Of a stretch of 64,000 nucleotides of DNA, positions 17,360 to 26,679 are shown piece by piece. The DNA lies in NCBI RefSeq assembly GCF_033705735.1, contig NZ_CP131130.1, positions 248,001 to 312,000 of the forward strand, given 5' to 3'. A program made the translations under genes and the position numbers. The notes under the pieces were generated by a model. It was not told the origin of the DNA and did no database searches. It was given only the letters and a program-made list of their open reading frames with translations. Source of the stretch: Shinella zoogloeoides (GTDB taxonomy: Bacteria; Pseudomonadota; Alphaproteobacteria; Rhizobiales; Rhizobiaceae). Positions within the stretch are counted from its first letter, which is position 1. Each line of letters starts with the position of its first letter.

Positions 17360-18304
17360 CTATCCGATGATGTGCTGGAGAAGCTCTTCCTCCGAGCCGT
17401 AGGTATCCTTGACGCGAACCGTGTAGCGGGCGCCCGAGCGGCCGAATTCGCAGACATAGAGGTTGCGGCCGTTCGCATTGACCTCAACGCGCACGTCGCC
17501 CGCCTCGTTGAACGGGATGATGTCGCCCGCCTGCAGGCGGCTGATCGTGTCCAGCGTCTGCGCCTCGAGGCGGATGCGCGCTTCCAGCGTCACCTTGGAG
17601 CGGCGGACCTGCTCGCCGAGCTGCTCGCTCCATTCGACGCGGGTCCTGGCCGCATTGGCCGGCTTCGGCGCGGTGATGACCGATTTCAGCAGCACGCTCT
17701 GCGGCACGACGACATGGAAGGTCGAGAGGACCGGGCCGATGCCGACTGCCATGTTGATCATGGCGACGAAGTCCTCGTCGGAACCGTCCTCCGCCGACTT
17801 GCGGATTTCCGCATTGTGCGCCGGGCCGAGGAAGGGCTCGAAGCCGTTCGCGCCGTTGACGGCGGTCTTCAGCACGCCGGAGATCCGGTCGAACATCATG
17901 GCCGCGACGTCCAGTTCGATCTTGGAGAGCGGGCGCGGCTCGGGATCCTCGACGGCATCGCTGAGCGCGCCGAGCATGTTCTCGACCAGCGTGATGATCA
18001 GCGGGCTGTCGCAGATCAGCGTGAAGCGGTCGCACCAGTCGCGCAGCGACGCATCGCAGAAGGCCATGGCGCCGCCGAGCCCCTGGGTGACCTCGGCATA
18101 TTTTCCGGTGACGAAGCCGGCATAGGAAACCGCGACCTCGAAGCCGAGCTCGCTTTCCAGCATGTCGGGCAGGAATTCGGCGAAGACCTCGCCGAGGCTG
18201 GCGCAGAGCCGGGAGACCGTGGCCTGGTCGCCGAGCCGGCCGGTCAGCCGTGCGAGGACGACGGGATCCATGGTGGGAAGGGACGTCACGGTTGCTGCGC
18301 TCAT
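17360..18304 (-). CDS. fliM: Flagellar motor switch protein FliM
   Basis: This protein has 314 residues. The C-terminal SpoA-like domain (about 225-310: LEAQTLDTISRLQAGDIIPF) and the central CheC-like domain are visible but divergent, as in other rhizobia. The N-terminus (MSAATVTSLPTMDPVVLARL) lacks the classical CheY-binding motif of the LSQxEIDALL type. FliM together with FliN and FliG forms the C-ring. The start is 3 nt after the motA stop. Confidence 0.93.
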   Translation of the reverse strand: MSAATVTSLPTMDPVVLARLTGRLGDQATVSRLCASLGEVFAEFLPDMLESELGFEVAVSYAGFVTGKYAEVTQGLGGAMAFCDASLRDWCDRFTLICDSPLIITLVENMLGALSDAVEDPEPRPLSKIELDVAAMMFDRISGVLKTAVNGANGFEPFLGPAHNAEIRKSAEDGSDEDFVAMINMAVGIGPVLSTFHVVVPQSVLLKSVITAPKPANAARTRVEWSEQLGEQVRRSKVTLEARIRLEAQTLDTISRLQAGDIIPFNEAGDVRVEVNANGRNLYVCEFGRSGARYTVRVKDTYGSEEELLQHIIG

Positions 18305-18307
18305 CTC

Positions 18308-19186
18308 TTAGGCCGCCTTCGAATCGCCGCCGCCGCCGGGATTCATCATTTCCTGCTCCACCGCGTCGATCGACGGGCGCTCGTAGGAAGAGATGGTCTT
18401 GCGGCCGTATTCCAGCGCCACCTGCGGCACGGAGCCGTTCATGTAGGCCAGCAGCGTTTGCTTGACGATGACGTAGAGGCGGTTCTGCTTTTCGCGCACG
18501 GCCTTGATGTTGGCGGTGATCGGCGCGACCACCGAGTAGGACAGGAAGATGCCGAGCATGGTGCCGACGAGCGCCGAGCCGATGAGGCCGCCGAGGACTT
18601 CCGGCGATTCGTTGATCTTGCTCATCGCCTTGATGACCCCGAGAACGGCGGCGATGATGCCGATGGCCGGGAAGGCGTCGCCCATCGTGGTCATGGCGTG
18701 GTAGGGCTTCATCTTGTCGCGCGTGATCGTCTGGATCTCCTCGTCCATCAGCGCCTCGATCTCGTGAGAGCGGGCATTGCCGATGATGATGAGGCGGACA
18801 TAGTCGCAGATGAAGGCGGTGAGTTCCTTGTTCTTCAGCACGGTCGGCGCGGACTGGAAGATCGGCGATTCTTCCGGGTTGTCGATATGCGCTTCGATCT
18901 CGTTGCGCGACTTGGTGCGCAGGTCCCGCATCAGGCTGTAGAGCACGCCGAGCGTATCGAGGTAGTCGCGTTCCTTCGGCACCTTGTGCTTGAAGGCCTC
19001 GCCCAGCGCCTTGCCGGTTTCCTTGATCACCTTCATCGTGTTCGCCACGATGAAGCCGCCGACGCCGGCGCCGCCGATGATCATGAGTTCGAATGGCTGC
19101 ATGAGCACGTCGACGTGCCCGCCCATGGCCATGAAGCCGCCCAAGACGCAGCCGACGGTGACGATGAGACCGATAATGATGTTCAT
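18308..19186 (-). CDS. motA: Flagellar stator protein MotA
   Basis: This 292-residue stator subunit has four membrane segments: two near the N-terminus ([20 protein letters not shown] and the following helix) and two after residue 165 ([35 protein letters not shown]). The cytoplasmic loop between them carries the charged helices that contact FliG. It is the first gene of the minus-strand motA-fliM-fliN-fliG-flhB operon, while its partner motB is 18 kb away at 37130, the usual rhizobial split. It diverges from the DUF1217 gene. Confidence 0.97.
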   Translation of the reverse strand: MNIIIGLIVTVGCVLGGFMAMGGHVDVLMQPFELMIIGGAGVGGFIVANTMKVIKETGKALGEAFKHKVPKERDYLDTLGVLYSLMRDLRTKSRNEIEAHIDNPEESPIFQSAPTVLKNKELTAFICDYVRLIIIGNARSHEIEALMDEEIQTITRDKMKPYHAMTTMGDAFPAIGIIAAVLGVIKAMSKINESPEVLGGLIGSALVGTMLGIFLSYSVVAPITANIKAVREKQNRLYVIVKQTLLAYMNGSVPQVALEYGRKTISSYERPSIDAVEQEMMNPGGGGDSKAA

Positions 19187-19356
19187 GAGCGCAGGTGTCC
19201 CGACACAATTCTGACCGTTCCGGGATACGGTTCCAGCCTTGCGTGAAGCTGTACCTTACGGCGGGTTAACGGATCAGGTTCGCGCAAGCAAAAGCCCCGA
19301 AGATCGTGGTTCAAAACGGACATCCATGTCTTTTCGAACCTGATCGGCAGCCTATC

Positions 19357-20136
19357 GTGACCACCACCTATGCGAGCTACAAGCTGATTTCCGCCGACCT
19401 CCCGACGTCGCTGAAGCGCGTTTCGGAGCAGCCGGACGTCAAGCGCGAGACGGAATATTACCTCTCCAGGATCGGTGGCATAAAGTCGATCGACGCCTTC
19501 TTCGCCGACGACAGGCTCTATAACTACGTGATGAAGGCGCATGGCCTGGAGGACATGGCCTATGCCAAGGCCTTCATGCGCAAGGTGCTGACCGAGGGTG
19601 TCGACGACAAGGACGCCTTCGCCAACAAGCTCTCCGACAGCCGCTACAAGGAACTGGCGGAATCGCTGAACTTCGCGCGCCATGGCGAGCTCGCCACCAC
19701 CTTCGACCGCGCCCAGAAGGGCGTCGCCGAGAAATATGCCCGCGAGACGCTGGAGGTCAGCGCCGGCGAGGACAATACGGGCGTGCGCCTGGCGCTCTAT
19801 TTCGAGCGCATGGCCTCCTCCATCACCTCCGGCTATTCGATCATCGCCGACGACGCGCTGGCGCAGGTGGTGCGCACCGCCCTGCAGCTTCCGGCCGAAT
19901 TCGCCGCCACCGATGTCGACCGGCAGGCGGCCTATTACGAAAACGCGCTCGATCTCGCCGATTTCAAGGATCCGTCCAAGGTCGGCAAGTTCCTCGAGCG
20001 CTTCACCTCGATGTGGGAGCTGGAAAATCCCTCGGGCAGCTACGATCCGCTGACGGTCTTCAGGTCGTCGAGCGTCACCGGCATTTCGACTGATCTTCTC
20101 CTTTCCATCAACAACCTGAAACTCGGAGGTCGCTGA
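19357..20136 (+). CDS. DUF1217 family flagellar-locus protein
   Basis: This protein has about 259 residues, helical, with no signal peptide or membrane segment. Conserved DUF1217 features include TTYASYKLISADLPTSLKRV at the start, RETEYYLSRIG and the Phe/Trp-rich C-terminal segment (FLERFTSMWELEN). The family is found in rhizobial flagellar clusters at this position, between motA and flgF; its function is not known. The GTG at 19357 was chosen as start; an in-frame ATG at 19306 would add 17 unlikely residues. It ends 2 nt before flgF, so the two are co-transcribed. Confidence 0.8.
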   Translation: MTTTYASYKLISADLPTSLKRVSEQPDVKRETEYYLSRIGGIKSIDAFFADDRLYNYVMKAHGLEDMAYAKAFMRKVLTEGVDDKDAFANKLSDSRYKELAESLNFARHGELATTFDRAQKGVAEKYARETLEVSAGEDNTGVRLALYFERMASSITSGYSIIADDALAQVVRTALQLPAEFAATDVDRQAAYYENALDLADFKDPSKVGKFLERFTSMWELENPSGSYDPLTVFRSSSVTGISTDLLLSINNLKLGGR

Positions 20137-20137
20137 G

Positions 20138-20863
20138 ATGCAGACCGGGCTCTATGTATCGCTTTCGTCCCAGATCGCGCTCGACCGCCGCATGGCCACC
20201 CTTGCCGACAACGTCGCGAACTCGACCACGGTCGGTTTTCGCGCGACGGAGGTCAAGTTCAACCAGGTCGTCAGCGACCAGAAGAACGCCGACGTCGCCT
20301 TCGTCTCGCAGGGCGATGAATTCCTGTCGACCCGCAACGGCGGCCTGACGCAGACCAGCGGCCCGCTCGATTTCGCGATCCGCGGCGAAGCCTGGTTCCA
20401 GGTCGAGACGCCCTCCGGCCCGACGCTCACCCGCGATGGCCGCTTCACCCTGACGGATGCCGGCGACCTCGTCACGCTGAACGGCTATCCGGTGCTCGAT
20501 CCGGGCGGCGGCCCGATCCAGATCGATGCGAATGCCGGCTCCATCACGCTCAGCGCTGACGGCCAGCTCAACCAGAACGGCCGGCCGGTCGCCGCGCTCG
20601 GCATCTTCGAGGCGGACCTTTCCGGCGGCTTCGTGCGCGCCGGTAACAGCGGCATCATCACCACCATCCCGCCGCAGCCGGTGACCGACCGCGTCGATGC
20701 GGGCGTGGCGCAGGGCTATGTCGAGGAATCGAACGTCAACGCCATCGCCGAGATGACGCAGCTCATTCAGGTCACGCGCGCCTTCGAGAACATCGCCGCG
20801 CTGACGCGCAGCAGTGAGGATTCGATGAGCGAAGCGGTTCGCACCCTCGGCGGAAGCAAGTAA
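20138..20863 (+). CDS. flgF: Flagellar proximal rod protein FlgF
   Basis: This 241-residue axial protein has the rod-family N-terminal motif (ALDRRMATLADNVANSTTVGF), a central domain with IRGEAWFQVETPSG, and a C-terminal helix (NAIAEMTQLIQVTRAFENI). It polymerises in the rod between FlgB/FlgC and FlgG. GGAGG lies just before the ATG. It is the second gene of the DUF1217-flgF-fliI operon. Confidence 0.95.
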   Translation: MQTGLYVSLSSQIALDRRMATLADNVANSTTVGFRATEVKFNQVVSDQKNADVAFVSQGDEFLSTRNGGLTQTSGPLDFAIRGEAWFQVETPSGPTLTRDGRFTLTDAGDLVTLNGYPVLDPGGGPIQIDANAGSITLSADGQLNQNGRPVAALGIFEADLSGGFVRAGNSGIITTIPPQPVTDRVDAGVAQGYVEESNVNAIAEMTQLIQVTRAFENIAALTRSSEDSMSEAVRTLGGSK

Positions 20864-20866
20864 GCG

Positions 20867-22282
20867 ATGACGGGCGCTGGGGAAGGACAGGGCGGAAAAG
20901 CGGCAGGCACGCCCGAGGGCGGGCGCATGATGAATGCGCTGGCGGGGCTCGTGCGGCGCTATTCCACGCCGGAATTCTCGGTCGCCCATGGCGGCCATGT
21001 GCAGACCATCGCGGCCGGCAACTACACGGTCGGCGGCCTGTCGCGCCATGTGCGCCTCGGCGAGTTCGTGGCGCACAAGAGCGCCACGGGCGTCCATCTC
21101 GGCGAGGTGGTGCGCGTCGAACCGGAAACGGTCGTCGTCTGCCCCATCGAGCCGGGCGAGCCGATCGGCATCCACGACACGGTCATCCGAAAGGGCGCCT
21201 TCCGCGTCGCGCCGGCCTCTTCCTGGTGCGGCCGCACGATCAACGCGCTGGGCGAGCCCATCGACGGGCTCGGACCGCTGGTGCAGGGCGACGTGCGCCG
21301 CTCGATCTCCAATTCCGCGCCGCCCTCGATGACGCGCAAGCGTGTCGAGAAGGGCTTCCATACGGGCGTGCGCGCCATCGACATCTTCGCCCCGCTCTGC
21401 CTTGGCCAGCGCCTCGGCATCTTCGCCGGCTCCGGTGTCGGCAAGTCGACGCTGCTGTCGATGCTGGCAAGGGCCGACGCCTTCGACAAGGTGGTGATCG
21501 CGCTGGTCGGCGAGCGCGGCCGCGAAGTGCGCGAATTCATCGAGGATACGCTCGGCGACAATCTCGCCAAGTCCGTCGCGGTCGTCGCGACCAGCGACGA
21601 GAGCCCGATGCTGCGCAAGATGGCGCCGCTGACGGCGGTCACCATTGCCGAGCACTATCGCGACCAGGGCGACAACGTGCTGCTGATCATCGACAGCGTG
21701 ACGCGCTTTGCCCATGCCATCCGCGAGGTGGCGACCGCCTCCGGCGAGCCGCCCATCGCGCGCGGCTATCCTGCCTCCGTCTTCACCGAGCTGCCGCGTC
21801 TTCTGGAGCGCGCCGGCCCCGGCGCGGAAGGCACCGGCACGATCACGGCGATCATCTCGATCCTCGTCGATGGCGACAACCACAACGACCCGATCGCCGA
21901 CTCGACGCGCGGCATCCTCGACGGCCATATCGTGCTGGAGCGCAGCCTTGCCGAGGAGGGGCGCTATCCGCCGATCAACCCGCTCGCCTCCATCTCGCGT
22001 CTTGCCCGCAAGGCCTGGACGCCGGATCAGGAAAAGCTGGTCTCGCGGCTGAAGGCGCTCATCCACCGCTTCGAGGAAACGCGGGACCTCCGCCTCATCG
22101 GCGGTTATCGCCCCGGCGGCGATCCCGATCTCGACATGGCGATCAAGCAGGTGCCGATCATCTACGAGGTTCTGAAACAGACGCCGGGCGAAAGGCCCGC
22201 CGGCGACGCCTTCGCCGATCTCGCGATCGCGCTGAAGAATGCGGCCGGGCAGGGCGGTGCGCCGGCCATGCGAAGGGGATGA
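20867..22282 (+). CDS. fliI: Flagellar export ATPase FliI
   Basis: This 471-residue F1-ATPase-like enzyme of the type III export apparatus has Walker A GSGVGKST at about 188-195, the Walker B region (NVLLIIDSVTRFAH) and the family signature (GTGTITAIISILVDGDN). It energises docking and unfolding of export substrates together with FliH. A low-complexity N-terminal 20 residues precede the usual family start (NALAGLVRRYS), so a later start at MMNAL is possible. It overlaps or nearly abuts the next gene. Confidence 0.95.
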   Translation: MTGAGEGQGGKAAGTPEGGRMMNALAGLVRRYSTPEFSVAHGGHVQTIAAGNYTVGGLSRHVRLGEFVAHKSATGVHLGEVVRVEPETVVVCPIEPGEPIGIHDTVIRKGAFRVAPASSWCGRTINALGEPIDGLGPLVQGDVRRSISNSAPPSMTRKRVEKGFHTGVRAIDIFAPLCLGQRLGIFAGSGVGKSTLLSMLARADAFDKVVIALVGERGREVREFIEDTLGDNLAKSVAVVATSDESPMLRKMAPLTAVTIAEHYRDQGDNVLLIIDSVTRFAHAIREVATASGEPPIARGYPASVFTELPRLLERAGPGAEGTGTITAIISILVDGDNHNDPIADSTRGILDGHIVLERSLAEEGRYPPINPLASISRLARKAWTPDQEKLVSRLKALIHRFEETRDLRLIGGYRPGGDPDLDMAIKQVPIIYEVLKQTPGERPAGDAFADLAIALKNAAGQGGAPAMRRG

Positions 22283-22284
22283 CA

Positions 22285-22845
22285 GTGACCGATTTCGACG
22301 CGGACGAAACCATCCAGCCGCTGCGGCGGCCGGGGCGGGCGCGGGGCTACAGCTTCGGGGACAAGCTGCTCATGGGCACCGGCGTGATGCTGGCGGCGGG
22401 CGCGGCTTTCTTCCCGTGGTACGTTTTCCTCAACCCGGAAAAGTTCTCGGTCCCGACCCTCTGGAAGGGCACGACGCGCAACCTGCCGGAAATGGCGGGC
22501 AAGCAGGTGGTGAGCGTTTCGCCCGCCGCCATGGTCGATGAAGACAAGGATCCGGCGCCCGTAAGCCTCGACCCGGTCGCGACAGCCACCACCTCCAGCC
22601 TCGGCGCGGAGAAGAAGCTCGGCGTCCCGGTGGAAACCGGTCTTAACCAGCCGCTGCCGGTCAGCTCCGGCTTCCGCCTGATGCATGTGGCGAACGGCCG
22701 GGCGCTCATCGAGGACGCCCGTGGCATGTATATCGTGCGCGTCGGCTCGATCCTGCCGGACAACAGCCGCCTTGCCACGCTGGAACAGCGCGAAGGCGCC
22801 TGGGTCATCGTGACCTCGAACGGCGAAGTCATCAAGCGCAACTGA
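22285..22845 (+). CDS. Single-pass membrane protein downstream of fliI
   Basis: This protein has 186 residues. GTG at 22285 is preferred because AAGGGG lies 6 nt before it; ATG at 22279 is the alternative. A positively charged N-terminus (RRPGRARGYSFGDK) leads into one membrane helix (LLMGTGVMLAAGAAFFPWYVFL, about 34-55), then a periplasmic domain with a small conserved C-terminal beta unit (IVRVGSILPDNSRLATLEQREGAWVI). I recall an uncharacterised gene with these features in the same place in other rhizobial flagellar clusters. I recognise no named family. Confidence 0.7.
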   Translation: MTDFDADETIQPLRRPGRARGYSFGDKLLMGTGVMLAAGAAFFPWYVFLNPEKFSVPTLWKGTTRNLPEMAGKQVVSVSPAAMVDEDKDPAPVSLDPVATATTSSLGAEKKLGVPVETGLNQPLPVSSGFRLMHVANGRALIEDARGMYIVRVGSILPDNSRLATLEQREGAWVIVTSNGEVIKRN

Positions 22846-22859
22846 GCGCGGGGGAAGCC

Positions 22860-23010
22860 TTCTTCCCAATCCCTCCCCACAAGGGGGGAGGGGCCTGGCG
22901 TTGCCGCACCCTTACGCATTCGATTTCGAACGGTGGGCAAGCCTCTGACTTTCTCTCCCTCGCAGGGAGATGCCGGCGGGCAGAGGGAGGGTTCCCTCCT
23001 TCGCGATATT
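22860..23010. repeat. Palindromic intergenic repeat-like stretch before flgB
   Basis: The 267-bp gap between the fliI operon and flgB contains two strong palindromes: CCCTCCCC (22871-22878) with GGGGAGGG (22885-22892), and TCTCCCT (22954-22960) with AGGGAGA (22964-22970). The wording (CCCTCCCCACAAGGGGGGAG) resembles dispersed intergenic palindromic elements common in Rhizobiaceae. Only one copy is in this window, so repeat status is inferred. Confidence 0.4.
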
Positions 23011-23112
23011 TATTCTCCCACGAAATCAGGCGGTTGGCGGGAAACCGCCGCACAGCAAGTCTGACGCAAGATTGGCTCCGTAGGTTCGCCTCGAACAAGG
23101 ATGGAGCTTGTC

Positions 23113-23493
23113 ATGCAACCGATACAACTGTTTGAACTGGCAACGAAACAGGCCGAATGGCTCGCCGTCCGCCAGAGCGTGGTTGCAGGCAACATCGCCA
23201 ACGCCAACACCCCCGGGTTCAAGGCGAAGGACGTGACCCCCTTCCAGTCGGTGCTCGAGACGACGGGCATCCGCATGGCGGCGACGCAGCCCGGCCACTT
23301 CACCGAAACCGAAATGGCCAGCCGTGTCATCGAGACGAAGCCCACCGAGGAGATCGGCGTGCAGGAGTCCGGCAACACCGTCGGCCTTGCCGAGGAACTC
23401 ATGAAAGAGGGCCAGGTCAAGCGTGAGTTCGAGTTGAATGCCGGCCTCGTCAAGGCCTTTCATCGCATGATGCTGATGACAGTAAAAAGGTAA
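23113..23493 (+). CDS. flgB: Flagellar proximal rod protein FlgB
   Basis: This protein has 126 residues. The start at MQPIQLFELA is favoured because GGAG lies 6 nt before it and because rhizobial FlgB proteins begin this way; an in-frame ATG 12 nt upstream is the alternative. The rod signature NIANANTPGFKAKDV is present at about 27-41. It is the first gene of the long flgB-to-fliP operon and is followed 3 nt later by flgC. Confidence 0.94.
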   Translation: MQPIQLFELATKQAEWLAVRQSVVAGNIANANTPGFKAKDVTPFQSVLETTGIRMAATQPGHFTETEMASRVIETKPTEEIGVQESGNTVGLAEELMKEGQVKREFELNAGLVKAFHRMMLMTVKR

Positions 23494-23496
23494 GAA

Positions 23497-23916
23497 ATGG
23501 ATCCGCTCGTAGCTTCCCTGAAAGTCGCAGCCTCGGGACTCGAGGCGCAGTCCACCCGTATCCGCATCGTTTCGGAGAACCTCGCCAACGCCCGTTCGAC
23601 GGGCGATACGCCCGGCGCCGATCCCTTCCGCCGCAAGACCGTGACCTTCGCCGCCGAGCTCGACCGCGCGACCAACGCCTCGCTCGTCGAAGTCTCGCGT
23701 CTCGGCTTCGACGAGACCGACTTCTCCAGCGAATACGATCCGGGCAACCCGGCGGCCGACGAGAAGGGCTACGTCAAGATGCCGAATGTCAACGTCATCG
23801 TCGAGATGGCCGACATGCGTGAAGCCAACCGCTCTTACGAGGCGAACCTCCAGAGCATCAAGCAGTCGCGCGACCTGATCAGCGCGACGATCGACCTCCT
23901 GAGGGCCTCGCAATGA
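23497..23916 (+). CDS. flgC: Flagellar proximal rod protein FlgC
   Basis: This 139-residue rod protein has the N-terminal signature ([20 protein letters not shown]) and the C-terminal segment [20 protein letters not shown] that defines FlgC. It stacks with FlgB in the rod. It starts 3 nt after flgB and overlaps fliE by 4 nt. Confidence 0.96.
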   Translation: MDPLVASLKVAASGLEAQSTRIRIVSENLANARSTGDTPGADPFRRKTVTFAAELDRATNASLVEVSRLGFDETDFSSEYDPGNPAADEKGYVKMPNVNVIVEMADMREANRSYEANLQSIKQSRDLISATIDLLRASQ

Positions 23917-24245
23917 TCGAAAGCGTAAAGAGCATCAATTCCCTCCTGTCCGGCAACGCCGCGACCGGCGTCGAGATGGGGAGCTCCAGCAGCGTTTCCG
24001 CTGCCGCCGCGCAGGGAACGGGCACCCAGATGTCCTTCGCCCAGGTGATGGGCGACATGGCCGGCGAGATGGCGAACACGCTGAAGCTCGGCGAGACCAA
24101 GTCCTTCGAAGCCATCCAGGGCAAGGCCTCGACCCGCGAAGTGGTCGACGCCGTAATGAACGCCGAGCAGACGCTGCAGACCGCCATCGCCATCCGCGAC
24201 AAGGTCGTCACCGCCTATCTCGAAGTCGCAAGAATGCAGATCTGA
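23913..24245 (+). CDS. fliE: Flagellar hook-basal body complex protein FliE
   Basis: This 110-residue protein is the MS-ring/rod adapter. The first 35 residues are Ser/Ala-rich and variable. The C-terminal half has the FliE signature ([20 protein letters not shown], then [23 protein letters not shown]). ATGA overlap with flgC indicates coupled translation. Confidence 0.95.
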   Translation: MIESVKSINSLLSGNAATGVEMGSSSSVSAAAAQGTGTQMSFAQVMGDMAGEMANTLKLGETKSFEAIQGKASTREVVDAVMNAEQTLQTAIAIRDKVVTAYLEVARMQI

Positions 24246-24254
24246 GGACCGGAC

Positions 24255-25037
24255 ATGAAAGCCCTTGCCATCGCCGCGACCGGCATGAACGCGCAGCAGA
24301 CCAATCTCGAAGTGATCGCGAACAACATCGCGAACATCAACACGACGGGCTTCAAGCGCGCCCGCGCCGAGTTCTCCGACCTGCTCTACCAGACCGAGCG
24401 CGCCGCCGGCGTGCCGAACCGCGCCAACCAGGCGGTCGTGCCGGAAGGCGCGATCATCGGCCTCGGCGTGAAGACCGCCGCCGTGCGCAACCTGCACCTC
24501 CAGGGCGGGCTCGTGTCCACCGGCAACTCCTTCGACCTCGCGCTGATCGGCCGCGGCTGGTTCCAGATCGAGGCGCCGGACGGCTCCACGCTCTATACCC
24601 GCGCCGGCGCCTTCAACACCAATGCCGACGGTCAGCTCGTCACGCTCGACGGCTACACGGTCGTCCCCGGCATCACGGTGCCGCAGGACGCGACGGAAGT
24701 GAACGTCACCAAGTCCGGCCAGGTCTTCGCGACCGTCGCCGGCCAGCAGCAGGATCTCGGCCAGATCACGCTGGCGAACTTCGTCAACGAAGCCGGCCTC
24801 GAGCCGCTCGGCGAGAACCTCTTCCGTGAAACCGCCGCCTCCGGCCCGGCCACGGTCGGCGCGCCGGACGAAGCGGGCTTCGCCTATATCCAGCAGAACT
24901 ACCTCGAAGCGTCCAACGTCGATCCGGTCAAGGAAATCACCGACCTGATCTCCGCCCAGCGCGCCTACGAAATGAACTCCAAGATCATCCAGGCAGCGGA
25001 CGAAATGGCGGCGGTGGTCAGCAAGAACCTGAGATAG
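24255..25037 (+). CDS. flgG: Flagellar distal rod protein FlgG
   Basis: This 260-residue rod protein has the strong N-terminal motif [20 protein letters not shown], the central [12 protein letters not shown] and the C-terminal [20 protein letters not shown]. It forms the distal rod that crosses the peptidoglycan and outer membrane inside the P and L rings, which are encoded just downstream (flgI, flgH). Confidence 0.97.
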   Translation: MKALAIAATGMNAQQTNLEVIANNIANINTTGFKRARAEFSDLLYQTERAAGVPNRANQAVVPEGAIIGLGVKTAAVRNLHLQGGLVSTGNSFDLALIGRGWFQIEAPDGSTLYTRAGAFNTNADGQLVTLDGYTVVPGITVPQDATEVNVTKSGQVFATVAGQQQDLGQITLANFVNEAGLEPLGENLFRETAASGPATVGAPDEAGFAYIQQNYLEASNVDPVKEITDLISAQRAYEMNSKIIQAADEMAAVVSKNLR

Positions 25038-25057
25038 CAACCGGACATGCGGGGAAC

Positions 25058-25567
25058 ATGATGTTTCGCCTGATAGCAGCTCTTCGTACGGGAAAGACCC
25101 TTTCGGCCCTCCGGCGCGCGGCCCTTGCCGCGCCGGCGGTGCTGCTCGGCCTTCTCGTCGCCGATGCGGCCCTTGCCGATACGCGCACGGCCGTCGTGCC
25201 CAAGCGCATCATCTACCCCGGCGAGGAACTGGATGCAGGCCAGCTCGAAGAGGTCGAGGTCACCAATCCGAACATCGTCAACGGCTTTGCGGAAACCATC
25301 GCGGCCGTCAACGGAATGGTGACGAGGCGCACGCTGCTGCCCGGTCGGGTCATCCTCACCTCGGCGCTGCGCGAGCCTTTCGCGGTTTCCCGCGGCACCA
25401 CCGTCCAGCTCGTCTTCGAAAGCCGTTCGATGGTGCTGCGCGCTGCCGGCACGCCGCTGCAGGATGCGGCCGTCGGCGAACTCATCCGGGTCCGCAACAA
25501 GGATTCCGGGGTCATCGTTTCCGGCACCGTCATGGCGGACGGAACCGTACATGTGGTGGCGAAATGA
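25058..25567 (+). CDS. flgA: P-ring assembly chaperone FlgA
   Basis: This 169-residue periplasmic protein has an N-terminal signal segment (ALAAPAVLLGLLVADAALA) followed by an SAF domain (VPKRIIYPGEELDAGQLEEV, MVTRRTLLPGRVI). FlgA helps FlgI subunits assemble into the P ring. Two adjacent ATG codons could serve as start after GGGGAA. It overlaps flgI by 4 nt, as expected for a chaperone and its client. Confidence 0.93.
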   Translation: MMFRLIAALRTGKTLSALRRAALAAPAVLLGLLVADAALADTRTAVVPKRIIYPGEELDAGQLEEVEVTNPNIVNGFAETIAAVNGMVTRRTLLPGRVILTSALREPFAVSRGTTVQLVFESRSMVLRAAGTPLQDAAVGELIRVRNKDSGVIVSGTVMADGTVHVVAK

Positions 25568-26679
25568 TGCAGTCCTTCCTTTCCCGCGCGGTCGTCTTTC
25601 TCGCCTGCTTCCTGCTGGCGACGGGTCCGGCCCTGCCGGCCGCCCGCATCAAGGACGTCGCCTCGCTGCAGGCCGGCCGCGAGAACCAGCTCATCGGCTA
25701 CGGCCTCGTCGTCGGCCTCCAGGGCACGGGCGACAGCATGCGCTCCTCGCCCTTCACCGAGCAGTCGGTCCGCGCCATGCTGCAGAATCTCGGCATCTCG
25801 ATGGTCGGCACGCAGACGCGCGCCAAGAACATCGCGGCCGTGCTCGTCACCGCCAACCTTCCGCCCTTCGCCAGCCCCGGCAGCCGCATCGACGTGACCG
25901 TCGGCTCGCTCGGCGACGCCACCTCGCTGCGCGGCGGCACGCTGGTCATGACCTCGCTTTCCGGCGCGGACGGCCAGATCTACGCGGTCGCGCAGGGCTC
26001 GATCGTCGTCACCGGCATCAATGCCAGCGGCGATGCCGCGAGCGTCCAGCAGGGCGTGACGACCGCCGGCCGCGTGCCGAACGGCGCCATCATCGAGCGC
26101 GAGCTGCCCTCGCGCTTCAAGGATGCGTCCGACCTCGTCCTCCAGCTGCGCAATCCGGACTTCTCCACCGCCGTCGGCATGGCCGACGCGATCAACCGCT
26201 ATGCGGCCGCCCAGTACGGCTCGCCGATCGCCGAATCGCGCGATTCCCAGTCCGTCTACGTCTCCAAGCCGAAGATGGCGGACCTCGCCCGTCTGATGGC
26301 CGATATCGAGAACCTCGTCATCGAGACGGATGCGCCGGCGCGCGTCGTGATCAACGAGCGCACGGGCACGATCGTCATCGGCCAGGACGTGCGCATCTCG
26401 CCCGTCGCCGTCAGCTACGGCTCGCTGACCGTACAGGTCAACGAGATGCCGCAGGTGATCCAGCCCGAACCCTTCTCCAAGGGCGTGACGGCGGTCCAGC
26501 CGAGCACGGACATCCTCGTCCAGCAGGAAGGCGGCAACGTCGCCATGCTCGACGGCTCCAGCCTGCGTTCGCTGGTCTCGGGTCTCAACAGCATCGGCGT
26601 GAAGCCGGATGGCATCATCTCCATCCTGCAGAGCATCAAGACGGCCGGTGCCCTCCAGGCTGAACTGGTGCTGCAATGA
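25564..26679 (+). CDS. flgI: Flagellar P-ring protein FlgI
   Basis: This 371-residue protein has a cleavable signal peptide (VVFLACFLLATGPALPAA) and the family sequence throughout: ARIKDVASLQAGRENQLIGYGLVVGLQGTG at the mature start and GVKPDGIISILQSIKTAGAL at the end. It forms the bushing around the rod in the periplasm. It overlaps flgA and motE by 4 nt each. Confidence 0.97.
   Translation: MMQSFLSRAVVFLACFLLATGPALPAARIKDVASLQAGRENQLIGYGLVVGLQGTGDSMRSSPFTEQSVRAMLQNLGISMVGTQTRAKNIAAVLVTANLPPFASPGSRIDVTVGSLGDATSLRGGTLVMTSLSGADGQIYAVAQGSIVVTGINASGDAASVQQGVTTAGRVPNGAIIERELPSRFKDASDLVLQLRNPDFSTAVGMADAINRYAAAQYGSPIAESRDSQSVYVSKPKMADLARLMADIENLVIETDAPARVVINERTGTIVIGQDVRISPVAVSYGSLTVQVNEMPQVIQPEPFSKGVTAVQPSTDILVQQEGGNVAMLDGSSLRSLVSGLNSIGVKPDGIISILQSIKTAGALQAELVLQ

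Noticed and set aside
15269..19246. A 1325-codon open frame antisense to flhB, fliG, fliN, fliM and motA
   Set aside because: It crosses five conserved genes and their gaps, has no domain, and is full of Arg, Asp, His and Gly runs as expected from antisense of GC-rich genes.
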